A stretch of DNA of 64,000 bases from NCBI GenBank assembly GCA_949358305.1, contig OX442314.1, positions 42,726,581 to 42,790,580 of the forward strand. Direction: 5' to 3'. Below the pieces are notes generated by a model, which was given only the letters and a program-made list of their open reading frames with translations, did no database searches and was not told the origin of the DNA. A program made the translations under genes and the position numbers. Origin of the DNA: Strigamia acuminata (Eukaryota; Arthropoda; Chilopoda; Geophilomorpha; Linotaeniidae). Shown here piece after piece: positions 30,136 through 40,457 of this stretch (positions are counted from its first letter, which is position 1; every line of letters starts with the position of its first letter).

Positions 30136-30768
30136 TATGACGGTTTACAATGGCTATAAATGCCTATTTTCTATCAAGAAAGCGCTGTTGCGCCAATATG
30201 ATGGTATTTTTACAATATTCTGTGTAAAACTGATAAATGTCTAGAATAAAGTCATTTATGATGTTTCAAATACAAAGATGTTCGTTTATTAAGAATAAAC
30301 ACTAATTTCCACATGATACTAAAGTATCACGGCATAATTACGAAGATTCGTCTGCTAAAACCCGCATTTGTCAATGCTCCATATTGCCACTAGATGGCGC
30401 GATCGCAATTAGCGATAAATTCGAATACGAACTTGAAAACCTCATGATTAAATATAAACGTATATTTAATCAAGTGAATAAATTGTGTTAAATATTAATA
30501 TAAATATATATTAAATATCTGACATTGTTAAATACAATGTAACTTCCATTTCTGCGGGACAGAATGTTTAGCGATCAATCGGTCAACCGATCAATCTGAT
30601 TGGTGGAACCCATTTCCGGTCCTGGGTATCCAGTTCCGGTTGTAACAAGGATTAGCATAATTTGCATAAATGCTCCTCCGTATCCACTTCCGGTGATACG
30701 GGATTGGAGGGATTCGTGGAACCCATGTTCCAATTGGATGACTGGATTAATCCTTAAATCCAGTCAGG

Positions 30769-30779
30769 TTATATAAACC
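30769..30779 (+). promoter_or_regulatory. TATA box of the 5' LTR
   Basis: GGTTATATAAACCC; identical at 39,179-39,189 in the other LTR. Confidence 0.6.
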
Positions 30780-30873
30780 CAAACAATCGGCCATTCCGCA
30801 GCTCTGTTTGATTATTTCTGTTTGGTATTGTTACTTAAGAAGTATGATTCGTTGTTCACGTAAAAAACCTTTT

Positions 30874-30928
30874 GGTTCTTTGTTGATTTATTCGCAAAGA
30901 ACCGTTGCATGATTCTACAGAATCATGC
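30874..30928 (+). promoter_or_regulatory. Two perfect leader hairpins
   Basis: GGTTCTTTG/CAAAGAACC (30,874-30,882 with 30,895-30,903) and GCATGATTCT/AGAATCATGC (30,907-30,916 with 30,919-30,928, 2-nt loop). They follow the TATA box by about 100 nt and so would lie in the transcript leader. They repeat in the 3' LTR. Confidence 0.75.
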
Positions 30929-32045
30929 CACCGCCGGCAATTGAAGTCGAAGTGCTGGGATTATTATGTTGCATAAATGTTACAGTCTACGGTTGCGACG
31001 CCGAAGGAGAACCCGCCGTTGTGCAATTCAGTATCCTCCGGACAGGACCAAGTTGTCTTTTTCGGTATGAACGTATTCCGTTACCACGAGTAGCATCGGT
31101 ATTGTTGAGAATCGGTTCCTTCACCTGATGGTGCCAAAGCAGTCTGTTTTACAGTAACCACGAGTAGCACCAAGTGTTTGGCAAGCTGATTCTCATGGTA
31201 TTCGATGCCAAAGCAGTCGGTCTATTATTAGTACCGCGAGAGATAAAACTGCTGTGCGGAGCCGCGAGCTATCGACCCCTGTGTACGTGGTACCGTCAAC
31301 CACTCGATGGACGACCGTGCTGCGACGCCGGGGACGCTTGATACCGTTCTGCATGGCAAGGCGTATATTCTAATCGATGGCAATTGTGTGTTGCGACGGG
31401 AAGCTTAATCTTCATTTTATTTATAACAGAAAAACTTAAACTCGACAACCAGTTGGACCAAAATCAAGTCAGAAGACTTAATCTCATATTGAACTCAATA
31501 TAACCGATAAGTTGACGACAACTTATTCCCGAAATATCTAAATAAGAATTCACAACGATATGAATTAAATATAATTCATAAGTGGAATATTGATAAGTAA
31601 ATGAATACATTTACTTACACCAATATCCTCCCAAAGTTGTGGCGGTGCAGACAAAGTCAACCGCAATGCTCAGATCATTCGATTTATCGACGTGCGATAG
31701 TTTACACAGCGAACCAAGGAAACCAGCGAAGCCGTATCGGACTCCAGGACACAGCCATCCGGCTTAAGATGACATCTATAATCAGGTCGAGCGATGGGGA
31801 AACCGCTCCCATATTCCAGACCCGTAGTGATATTATTCTAGGGCCAGTTGGCCAATTCTTTGTATAGTTTAATAGCTGATTTAACTTGCCAAATGTCGGC
31901 ATTAGTCCTATGTATAATTTAGCTCACTGCATATTGTTTGCCAACAATAAATTGTCTCTTGTATTTATCTCGTATTATTCACTGTATTTTATTGCGATCT
32001 CTTCCCGGTACCATTGTTAAATGGGAGTTGTGGTCGTCACCGTCA

Positions 32046-32660
32046 CACGTGGAGGTCCCACCGAGATTAGGTTGCAATTAAATTCGATTGAATTGCAACA
32101 GTGAATATTGGAGATAAATATTTAACTAAAAGATTTAAGTTAAAAATAGACAGATTAAATTTTCAGTTTATATTTCCATGTGAAGAAGTTAAACTGATGA
32201 AATAGAAATACGTAGTAGATTTTCTTTCATTATTTTCGTTTGAAGATTTTAGGGATTTCAAAGACTACCACCTAATCTCACACGTGGAGGTCCCACCGAG
32301 ATTAGGTTGCAATTAAATTCGATAGAATTGTAAAAGTGAATTTTGAGATAAATATTTAACTAAAAGATTTAGTTAAAAAACAGACAAGTTTCAAACCATG
32401 TTTATTTTCTTGAGAAACACCAAAACAGTCCTTTAACTAGGAATTTCGGAAGTTATAGACCTATCACACGATCACTGAAATAGGTTGCAAATTAATTCGA
32501 TCGAATTGCAAAAGCGAATCTTGAATCCGATATTAACTAAAAAATTTTAGTTAAAACAGACAAATAGATTTTCAGTTTATATTTTCATGTGAAAAGTTAA
32601 ACTGACGAAATGGAAACGTTTAGTGAACTCTCTTTACTATTTTCGTTCGACAATTTAAGG
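32046..32660 (+). repeat. Three leader repeats, two carrying a full primer site
   Basis: Units start near 32,046, 32,279 and 32,464 with CACACG..., continue AGGTTGCAA(A)TTAATTCGAT and TAACTAAAAGATTT(A)AGTTAAAA, and include a TTTTC/TTTCC hairpin. The third has lost the primer site. Confidence 0.75.
32050..32068 (+). promoter_or_regulatory. Primer binding site, tRNA-Gln(UUG)
   Basis: TGGAGGTCCCACCGAGATT complements the 3' end of tRNA-Gln(UUG) with CCA. An identical second copy lies at 32,285-32,303. Confidence 0.8.
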
Positions 32661-33387
32661 AATACGAAGTATTTTAAATAAGAAATCAAAAAAAGTTTCG
32701 AGTGAAATAAGAATACAGATATTTTTTTTTCGAAGTTTGTTTTATTTCGAAAAGCTAAAAACATACAAGTTTAGAAGGCGGACTTCTTACGAATTTATCT
32801 TTCCACCTGAAAAGTTAAAACGAAGAAAACACCGCAACTATTTGGAAATATTTACAAGAAATTAAGTTTCTTGTAACTGTACGTCGACACCGATAGCCAG
32901 CGACCACGCGCCATAGCAATACGCGTCGATCTCCGTATCAAACGCAGCAGGGAAGCTACTCAAACCTTCAACGCAAGGTGCGAACGAATGCTTGGAAATT
33001 ATGGCGGACAACAGATAAAAGACAGCGGAGAAATGTTACAGAAGGTTCGTAGAGATTTATTTAAGTGTCGCGAACTAATTTTTCCACTGCCATCGGTACC
33101 AAAGATAATTTAGTTGTTGGAGAAAAACAACACACTCCATTTCGCAGAAAAGATTTGCAAATCGAAATGAATATTACCTTTATTTGAAGGAATTAACTAT
33201 TTTCACAAAAAGTACATTTTTTCCTTCGGGACAATGGAAATTAAGAAAATATAAAATAGCGGCGAATGAAGTTGCCGACCACGTAGAATAGTATTTTTTA
33301 CAGTGAAAGTTACGAATCACGATAAACGCTTTCCCTCGGAAAAGTAAAAGGATTTCATTCAATCTTTCCTTTCGGAAATTTAACAGT

Positions 33388-34278
33388 AGGTGCATTCCAA
33401 AACTCAGTGTTAGGCGTTTTAGGCGTTTTTGTTCCGTGTCGTTTTATGGTCGTTTCAGGCCTGTTTAGGAACGTCAAAACGAAATTTTTTTTTGTCCTCG
33501 TTTTAGAAATTTTGTTTTTTGAAATGCTGACCGGTTGGACACTAGTCTGTCAAAAGTGTGACCGGTCAGTGGACCGGTCACACTTTTGCCAGACAAGTGT
33601 TCAACCATGGCTGTCACCAACCAAATTTCTACTATTCGAAAGATTAAAGTAGTTGATTGCTTAGCTAAAACTACACTTATTATGTTAGAAGCTTCAGAAA
33701 ATGACGCCGAAGATGAGGAAATTTTAGACACTTATGAATGGGTGACAATACAAATATAATTTAATGAAAAAAAGCACATGCCGAATTTGTTTACCACATT
33801 CGCCGATGTCATGTTTGACCAACGATTGCGAATGTCACGTTTTTCAAACGTATGCCAATGTCACGTTGAATTCATTTTTTGATTATTTTTATATTTTTTA
33901 CATGTGGACGGAAAATAGCTAGGTTTTCAACAATCGCGCCAAAATCCAAGCGCCATCAATTTTTTTTAACAATAACACGTGTTGACAAAAATAAATTAAG
34001 TTTTTTAAAACTTCGAATATTTTGTAACAAATAAATAAATATATATTTCCAAAAACATGTTTATAAAAATTTTTCTTATCTGTAGCAGTACAAACAAGGA
34101 TGAAAATCAAACGATGGCAGCCCTAACACCCAAATCGTGTCTCCTAACACGTGTTTTAATTCACGTTCTCGTTTCAGCCGTGTTAGCGCCACAGACACGG
34201 AATTTTTCCGGATGTGACGTCATAACCGCTAACACGACACGGCTGAAACGGCTGAAACGGGAGTTTTGGAATGCACCT
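33388..34278. mobile_element. 891-bp TIR element (non-autonomous)
   Basis: Ends AGGTGCATTCCAAAACTC at 33,388-33,405 and its exact reverse complement at 34,261-34,278, flanked by AGT on both sides (33,385-33,387; 34,279-34,281). No transposase. It holds a 62-bp near-perfect hairpin at 33,539-33,600 and repeated CGTGTTAG/ACGGCTGAAACGG words near both ends. Confidence 0.75.
33539..33600. repeat. Hairpin with 29-nt arms
   Basis: Arms 33,539-33,567 and 33,572-33,600 with two mismatches, centred on GACCGGTC. On RNA or single-stranded DNA it would be very stable. Confidence 0.85.
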
Positions 34279-36468
34279 AGTGTTTTAAGTTTCCAACGAT
34301 ATTTGGGTCTCCCAAATTTTGAGAATTTCTAAATGAAATTTAGCTGTTTGAAAAACAACGAATATTTTTAGTAATCTAATCGGACATTTTCCCACATGAT
34401 TTCTTAAAACCGGAATAACAAATCCATTTGTGGCTATGAACTTTGCCACATGAAATATTTACGGAGCGAATATTTTTTTGATTGGATTGAAGCTTTAAAA
34501 TCAGATAGCTGATTTAAACGAAGAAAATAAGTTTCAAAGTAATTATTTTTCTTTCGGAAAAATCAAATAAATCACCGCTGATGAAAAGTTGTATTTTTCC
34601 ATTCGAAAAAACTAAGAATTGCACAAGATTTATCTTCTATTTTGAACATAGATTTTATTCGGAAAAGGAAAGATTCTAGATACATTATTTTTCTCTAAAA
34701 ATTAAGAATTTAGTCAATTTTCCTAAAGGTTAATGGAATGTCATCATATATTTCGTTCGTAATTTACGTGTTAAAGTTTAATCAGAAAAACGATTGAATA
34801 TGTTTTATTTGCGATAAGTAAAAGAAAGGTTCTTTAAAAATGGAATTTCGATGCAAATCCCACAGTAAAGGGAATGTTATGTGTGAGCAATTAACGAAAA
34901 GTTGGAATAACTTCATTTTATTTCATTCAAAAGTAGTTGTGAAAAATCAATTTCAAATATTTTTCAAAGAAAAATTATTTTTATCGGAAAAAAGTAATTT
35001 ACATGTCCTCGCGCGGACCGAGTAGTAAACTGCTTAATTGTGACATCGATACTGTTATTGTGTCACGTGTTATACGGAATTCCAAACCAGTGAATTACGA
35101 ATTTTGGCGCGATAGGAATAGAAGTTTGACAGTGAAAGTTCTCCAGATTTGTCTTTTCATTTGAAAAGTTCAAATTGAGGAAATGCTGCAGCAGATGAAG
35201 GTATTTACGACAATTGAGATTTAAATATTCTTTCATTCAAAAGATAAAAGATCTCTGCAAAAACATCTCGTTATTAGAGATAAGGGGGACGAAAATTATT
35301 AAAACGAATAATCAAAGACACGTCCTTCGTAAATATCGCAAAGGAATAACTAATTGTGAAAACAATTGTCCGCTCAGGAAAAGTGGAATTTAGCTAGATA
35401 TTTTCTTTCGAAAAATCAAAGCAATTGTCATCAAAAAAGAAAGATTTGATGAATAATTTTTACCCAAAAGTCTAAAGGATTGTCGAATAGTTTTCTCCCG
35501 AAAAACAAGTACACATTTGTACCAATAACTTTATCGTTTAAAGTAAAATTTCGAATATTTTCTTTTGGAAGATTAGAGAATTAGATAATTTTTCTCGCAA
35601 AACAAATTTAAAGAATTTTAACGAATTTTTATTTGTTAAAAAAATTTGTTAAAAAAGGGGGAGATGGATGGTGAAAATTTATTTTTTCACACTCGAAAAA
35701 TGGAATTTAAACCCGAAAAAGTAAAGACTTGGTCAAATTATTCTTCCTATTGGAAATGAATACACAATGTTGGGAATCGAAAATAGATTTCAATTACAAA
35801 GGAATGATTATTTGAACGATAATTGAATAAGAATAAGAAAAATTGAGAGTTTGAGAAAACTTTATTAAAGTTGTGGTTGTAACGATATCACACACTAACG
35901 GAATAATTAAAAGAAAAATATTTTTTGAAGAAAAGTTATTTAATTATTTGGATTGGTAAAAATCCCAAAGTTCAAGAAGATTGAAGTAAGTTTATTTTAT
36001 TTTCATTTGAAAAATACAATATTTTACGAATGTCTTCCCGAAGGAATTTTATTTTATCGGTAAAATTGAATCTCGAAGGGAACGGACTTAGTAGAGAACT
36101 ACTAAATAGATGTAACGTCCTTTATACCATTGGCCGACACTAACATCCGCCAATCAGAAGTTGGGAGATCTAGGGATCCCCAGCCCCCTGCTATTAAAGG
36201 AGGACCAGATCAGATACTGATCATTCGCATCCAGACCAGACCAGAAGACGTGTTCCAGAGTCATCTTGACCACGCCGTCCCGATTTCAGTCACGATTCGA
36301 ATTTTGTGTGCCGTGTAACCTGCAAAAGCTAACACGTGTCAAACAAACGCGAAGTTTAATTTTATTTTGTCAAAAGTAAAGTTTAGAAGTGTTTCTTGTT
36401 GAAAAGTGTATTATATTCGTCTTCTTTATAAATTAAAGAATTAAAATCGTCAGATTTTGAATTTTTTT

Positions 36469-37950
36469 ATGGCTCAAAAACCATTGAATATGATCGATCC
36501 AAAAGGAAATAATAAGCAGACAAACTTAAATTTAAGTTCTGTACCACTTGGCGATCAAACAGAAAAGATTCCCGATCATTTTACTCTGTATTGTAATCGT
36601 CATGGACTGGATAAAACCAAGTTTAAAAATATAATCGAAGCTTCAGACTATGTAAAAGCTAGGAACTGGCGAGATCGTACCCAATCTCAATCTTCACATC
36701 AAGATCCAGTACGGAATCCACAAACATACAGCCGAAACTTAGTGAATCAAGATTCTCATACTATGTTTCAAACATCCAGTAGGGGATCTAAGTTAGAAAA
36801 GTTTAAACCACCTAATTCGGTAGATAAGGGGGAAGAGAATTATAAACCTAATAATTCTCGTCCAGAGAGTTCGTTAACTAACCAGTCGGTTGTTCAGAAC
36901 AAATTAAAACTCGTTTACAATCGAGATCAGCTAATTTCAGTTCGATATGCTAATCCAGCTGAAGCACAACGATATGTGGCTAGCCTTAATCTGTCGATTA
37001 ACCTACCGCTATCAAAAGAATTGGGAACCATAAACAAAAGTTTTGGGCCACCAATATCAACGCAAAGGAAAGATATTCGGACTCCAAACAAACATTTGCA
37101 GTCAAATAACGTACAACAACGTGCCCGATCGCCGATCACAAACTCATGTTTGCGGACGTATGATTTGTCTACCAAGAAGAGTCCCCAGCCAAGACAATTC
37201 TACCTAACGCCCATTTCAAATCGAAAAAAGGTCAAGCAAACTTTTCCCTTGAAAAAGTATTACCAACACGATAATGAGAATGATTTTAAACCTAAAAAAG
37301 AAAGTTTTTTGACTAACCCACGGGAGATCCGGTATCAATTCGAACAGTATTGTAAACAATACCAGTTAAATTCAGCTGAATTTAAAAATATAAACGAAGC
37401 GCAACAATTCGTATTTCGAAATCAATACCGTAACCAACGACTAAAACCCGTCCCAGTCGTCAATCTGACGGAGATACAACAATTTGCGTCTGGAAAGCAA
37501 CCCTGCAAAATCCAGAATAATTCATCTCAACGAGAGGAATTAAGAACTTCAAAAAAGCGTTTTCGGTCACCAAGTCCAGCTGGTGATGAAGAAACTTCAA
37601 GTACAAACCAACATGTTCAAAAACTGACTGAAAACCCAGGTTTCCAATCATCAGTTCCACGACTTAGAGTCAAATATAGATCCCCTCGTTTGTTGCGGGA
37701 TTTCACAATTCCAAATATGGGTCCTTTCCACGTATGGTTTTCCAATGAGGGTCCCATTCATGTATGGTTTTCCAGAGATGACCTAAAACAAAAAGTTGGG
37801 TCGTCACGGTCATTTACACTGCCAAGTCAGTACACTGTATGTAACTGCCCAAAGGAAAAACGTCGAAAGAAATCAGTACAGCAGGCTGAGAGATCTCGGA
37901 AATTCGCAAATATGCGAGCTCAATATTTAGCAAAGAATCATGTTGATTAA
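36469..37950 (+). CDS. Basic repeat protein of the non-autonomous LTR element, unknown
   Basis: 493 aa from the ATG at 36,469 (MAQKPLNMIDPKG). Strongly basic and Asn/Gln/Ser-rich. Two clear repeats occur: FTLYCNRHGLDKTKFKNI then IEASDYVKARN (about 39-70), and FEQYCKQYQLNSAEFKNI then NEAQQFVFRNQ (about 293-325). Weaker echoes are NPAEAQRYVASLN (about 165-180) and LTEIQQFASG. Near the C-terminus GPFHVWFS and GPIHVWFS stand in tandem (about 425-445), followed by a Lys/Arg tail with CNCPKEKRRKK. No CCHC, RT, protease or membrane segment. It sits in the 3' third of the element, suggesting a subgenomic RNA. A nucleic-acid-binding role is inferred from charge only. Confidence 0.7.
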   Translation: MAQKPLNMIDPKGNNKQTNLNLSSVPLGDQTEKIPDHFTLYCNRHGLDKTKFKNIIEASDYVKARNWRDRTQSQSSHQDPVRNPQTYSRNLVNQDSHTMFQTSSRGSKLEKFKPPNSVDKGEENYKPNNSRPESSLTNQSVVQNKLKLVYNRDQLISVRYANPAEAQRYVASLNLSINLPLSKELGTINKSFGPPISTQRKDIRTPNKHLQSNNVQQRARSPITNSCLRTYDLSTKKSPQPRQFYLTPISNRKKVKQTFPLKKYYQHDNENDFKPKKESFLTNPREIRYQFEQYCKQYQLNSAEFKNINEAQQFVFRNQYRNQRLKPVPVVNLTEIQQFASGKQPCKIQNNSSQREELRTSKKRFRSPSPAGDEETSSTNQHVQKLTENPGFQSSVPRLRVKYRSPRLLRDFTIPNMGPFHVWFSNEGPIHVWFSRDDLKQKVGSSRSFTLPSQYTVCNCPKEKRRKKSVQQAERSRKFANMRAQYLAKNHVD

Positions 37951-38545
37951 CATGATATGATACACAAAGATTCCCCGATTATAGTGTAAACAGAAAATCC
38001 TCTTCTAAAAATCATGACCTCTCTTCTAAAGAAAAGGGGGACAAAATATAAAGTTAAAATTAACAATTCTCGAAAAGTAATATTACAGTATTAAAAGACA
38101 ACTAGTTTAAATTAAAATTAGTCAATTGTACAAAGAATACCAAGTGACTCCGGTCATGACAATTAAGGGGGACATTTTGATTCTTAAATTGTCAACTCTT
38201 ATCATCTAAAAGCTATTTATTGTATATTTATAGCGATACATCTGACTAGGCATATGAAATAAATATTTTGTGATAACACAAATGATGATTTTATGTATGA
38301 CGAAAGTTTCTTCAAAAAGAAGACTTGGAAATAAATTCTGGACTTGAATTTAGGCTATTAGAAAAGATTATTTTGGCAGAAATCCAGAACTTAGATAATT
38401 CAAGTTAGTTTATGTAAACTCAAATTCGAAATTGGAAGTCACAGTATCTCCAAGATACATCAAGTCCGAAAATAGCATTTATGCTAATTAGGAGAATAAC
38501 GAAAACTCTATAAAATATTATATAGTTGTGTTATTAAGGGGGATG
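37951..38545 (+). other. 3' interior and polypurine tract of the non-autonomous element
   Basis: AT-rich, no ORF. AAGGGGGATG (38,536-38,545) directly before the right LTR is the probable plus-strand primer. Near-copies AAGGGGGAC occur at about 38,034, 38,165 and 35,283, and TAAGGGGGAA at 36,827 inside the ORF. Confidence 0.6.
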
Positions 38546-40457
38546 TATGACGGTTTACAATGGCTATAAATGCCTATTTTCTATCAAGAAAGCGCTGTTG
38601 CGCCAATATGATGGTATTTTTACAATATTCTGTGTAAAACTGATAAATGTCTAGAATAAAGTCATTTATGATGTTTCAAATACAAAGATGTTCGTTTATT
38701 AAGAATAAACACTAATTTCCACATGATACTAAAGTATCACGGCATAATTACGAAGATTCGTCTGCTAAAACCCGCATTTGTCAATGCTCCATATTGCCAC
38801 TAGATGGCGCGATCGCAATTAGCGATAAATTCGAATACGAACTTGAAAACCTCATGATTAAATATAAACGTATATTTAATCAAGTGAATAAATTGTGTTA
38901 AATATTAATATAAATATATATTAAATATCTGACATTGTTAAATACAATGTAACTTCCATTTCTGCGGGACAGAATGTTTAGCGATCAATCGGTCAACCGA
39001 TCAATCTGATTGGTGGAACCCATTTCCGGTCCTGGGTATCCAGTTCCGGTTGTAACAAGGATTAGCATAATTTGCATAAATGCTCCTCCGTATCCACTTC
39101 CGGTGATACGGGATTGGAGGGATTCGTGGAACCCATGTTCCAATTGGATGACTGGATTAATCCTTAAATCCAGTCAGGTTATATAAACCCAAACAATCGG
39201 CCATTCCGCAGCTCTGTTTGATTATTTCTGTTTGGTATTGTTACTTAAGAAGTATGATTCGTTGTTCACGTAAAAAACCTTTTGGTTCTTTGTTGATTTA
39301 TTCGCAAAGAACCGTTGCATGATTCTACAGAATCATGCCACCGCCGGCAATTGAAGTCGAAGTGCTGGGATTATTATGTTGCATAAATGTTACAGTCTAC
39401 GGTTGCGACGCCGAAGGAGAACCCGCCGTTGTGCAATTCAGTATCCTCCGGACAGGACCAAGTTGTCTTTTTCGGTATGAACGTATTCCGTTACCACGAG
39501 TAGCATCGGTATTGTTGAGAATCGGTTCCTTCACCTGATGGTGCCAAAGCAGTCTGTTTTACAGTAACCACGAGTAGCACCAAGTGTTTGGCAAGCTGAT
39601 TCTCATGGTATTCGATGCCAAAGCAGTCGGTCTATTATTAGTACCGCGAGAGATAAAACTGCTGTGCGGAGCCGCGAGCTATCGACCCCTGTGTACGTGG
39701 TACCGTCAACCACTCGATGGACGACCGTGCTGCGACGCCGGGGACGCTTGATACCGTTCTGCATGGCAAGGCGTATATTCTAATCGATGGCAATTGTGTG
39801 TTGCGACGGGAAGCTTAATCTTCATTTTATTTATAACAGAAAAACTTAAACTCGACAACCAGTTGGACCAAAATCAAGTCAGAAGACTTAATCTCATATT
39901 GAACTCAATATAACCGATAAGTTGACGACAACTTATTCCCGAAATATCTAAATAAGAATTCACAACGATATGAATTAAATATAATTCATAAGTGGAATAT
40001 TGATAAGTAAATGAATACATTTACTTACACCAATATCCTCCCAAAGTTGTGGCGGTGCAGACAAAGTCAACCGCAATGCTCAGATCATTCGATTTATCGA
40101 CGTGCGATAGTTTACACAGCGAACCAAGGAAACCAGCGAAGCCGTATCGGACTCCAGGACACAGCCATCCGGCTTAAGATGACATCTATAATCAGGTCGA
40201 GCGATGGGGAAACCGCTCCCATATTCCAGACCCGTAGTGATATTATTCTAGGGCCAGTTGGCCAATTCTTTGTATAGTTTAATAGCTGATTTAACTTGCC
40301 AAATGTCGGCATTAGTCCTATGTATAATTTAGCTCACTGCATATTGTTTGCCAACAATAAATTGTCTCTTGTATTTATCTCGTATTATTCACTGTATTTT
40401 ATTGCGATCTCTTCCCGGTACCATTGTTAAATGGGAGTTGTGGTCGTCACCGTCACA
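38546..40457 (+). repeat. 3' LTR of the non-autonomous element
   Basis: 1912 bp, same as 30,136-32,047 by eye, including both hairpins and the TATA box. Confidence 0.9.

Larger units (their letters stand above)
30136..32047 (+). repeat. 5' LTR of the non-autonomous element
   Basis: 1912 bp. A TATA box (TTATATAAACC, 30,769-30,779) is followed by two strong hairpins (30,874-30,903 and 30,907-30,928). Further on, ACCACGAGTAGCA and GATGCCAAAGCAGTC-like words each occur twice (31,081-31,226). AATAAA lies near 31,947. Small frames inside (67-88 codons) have no support as genes. Confidence 0.9.
32660..36460 (+). other. Non-coding interior with a repeated TTTTC-loop-GAAAA hairpin
   Basis: No ORF of note. 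About twenty short inverted units recur: 32,740 (TTTTATTTCGAAAAG), 32,800 (TTTCCACCTGAAAAG), 33,330 (TTTCCCTCGGAAAAG), 33,364, 34,548 (TTTTTCTTTCGGAAAAA), 34,597, 34,660, 34,980, 35,153 (TTTTCATTTGAAAAG), 35,400 (TTTTCTTTCGAAAAA), 35,493, 35,680, 35,999. Many are followed by (G)TTAAA or ATCAAA. The series starts in the leader repeats at about 32,173. A separate TIR element (33,388-34,278) is inserted in it. Confidence 0.6.
30136..40457 (+). mobile_element. Large non-autonomous LTR element with one unknown ORF
   Basis: 10,322 bp. Two 1912-bp LTRs (30,136-32,047 and 38,546-40,457) look identical, with TATGACGG...CCGTCACA ends and a 4-bp GACC duplication. A tRNA-Gln(UUG) primer site lies 2 nt after the left LTR and a purine tract AAGGGGGATG before the right one. 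The interior (32,048-38,545) has no protease, RT or integrase: 4.4 kb of AT-rich, hairpin-dense non-coding sequence, then one 493-aa ORF. The layout fits a large retrotransposon derivative mobilised in trans, except for the intact protein of its own. Confidence 0.9.

Noticed and set aside
30925-31128. 67-codon ORF in the LTR (again at 39,335-39,538)
   Set aside because: Present twice only because LTRs repeat; it overlaps leader hairpins and shows no domain or membrane segment.
36469-37950. Gag protein
   Set aside because: No CCHC knuckle or capsid-like helices could be seen; the repeats are of another kind, so left as unknown.
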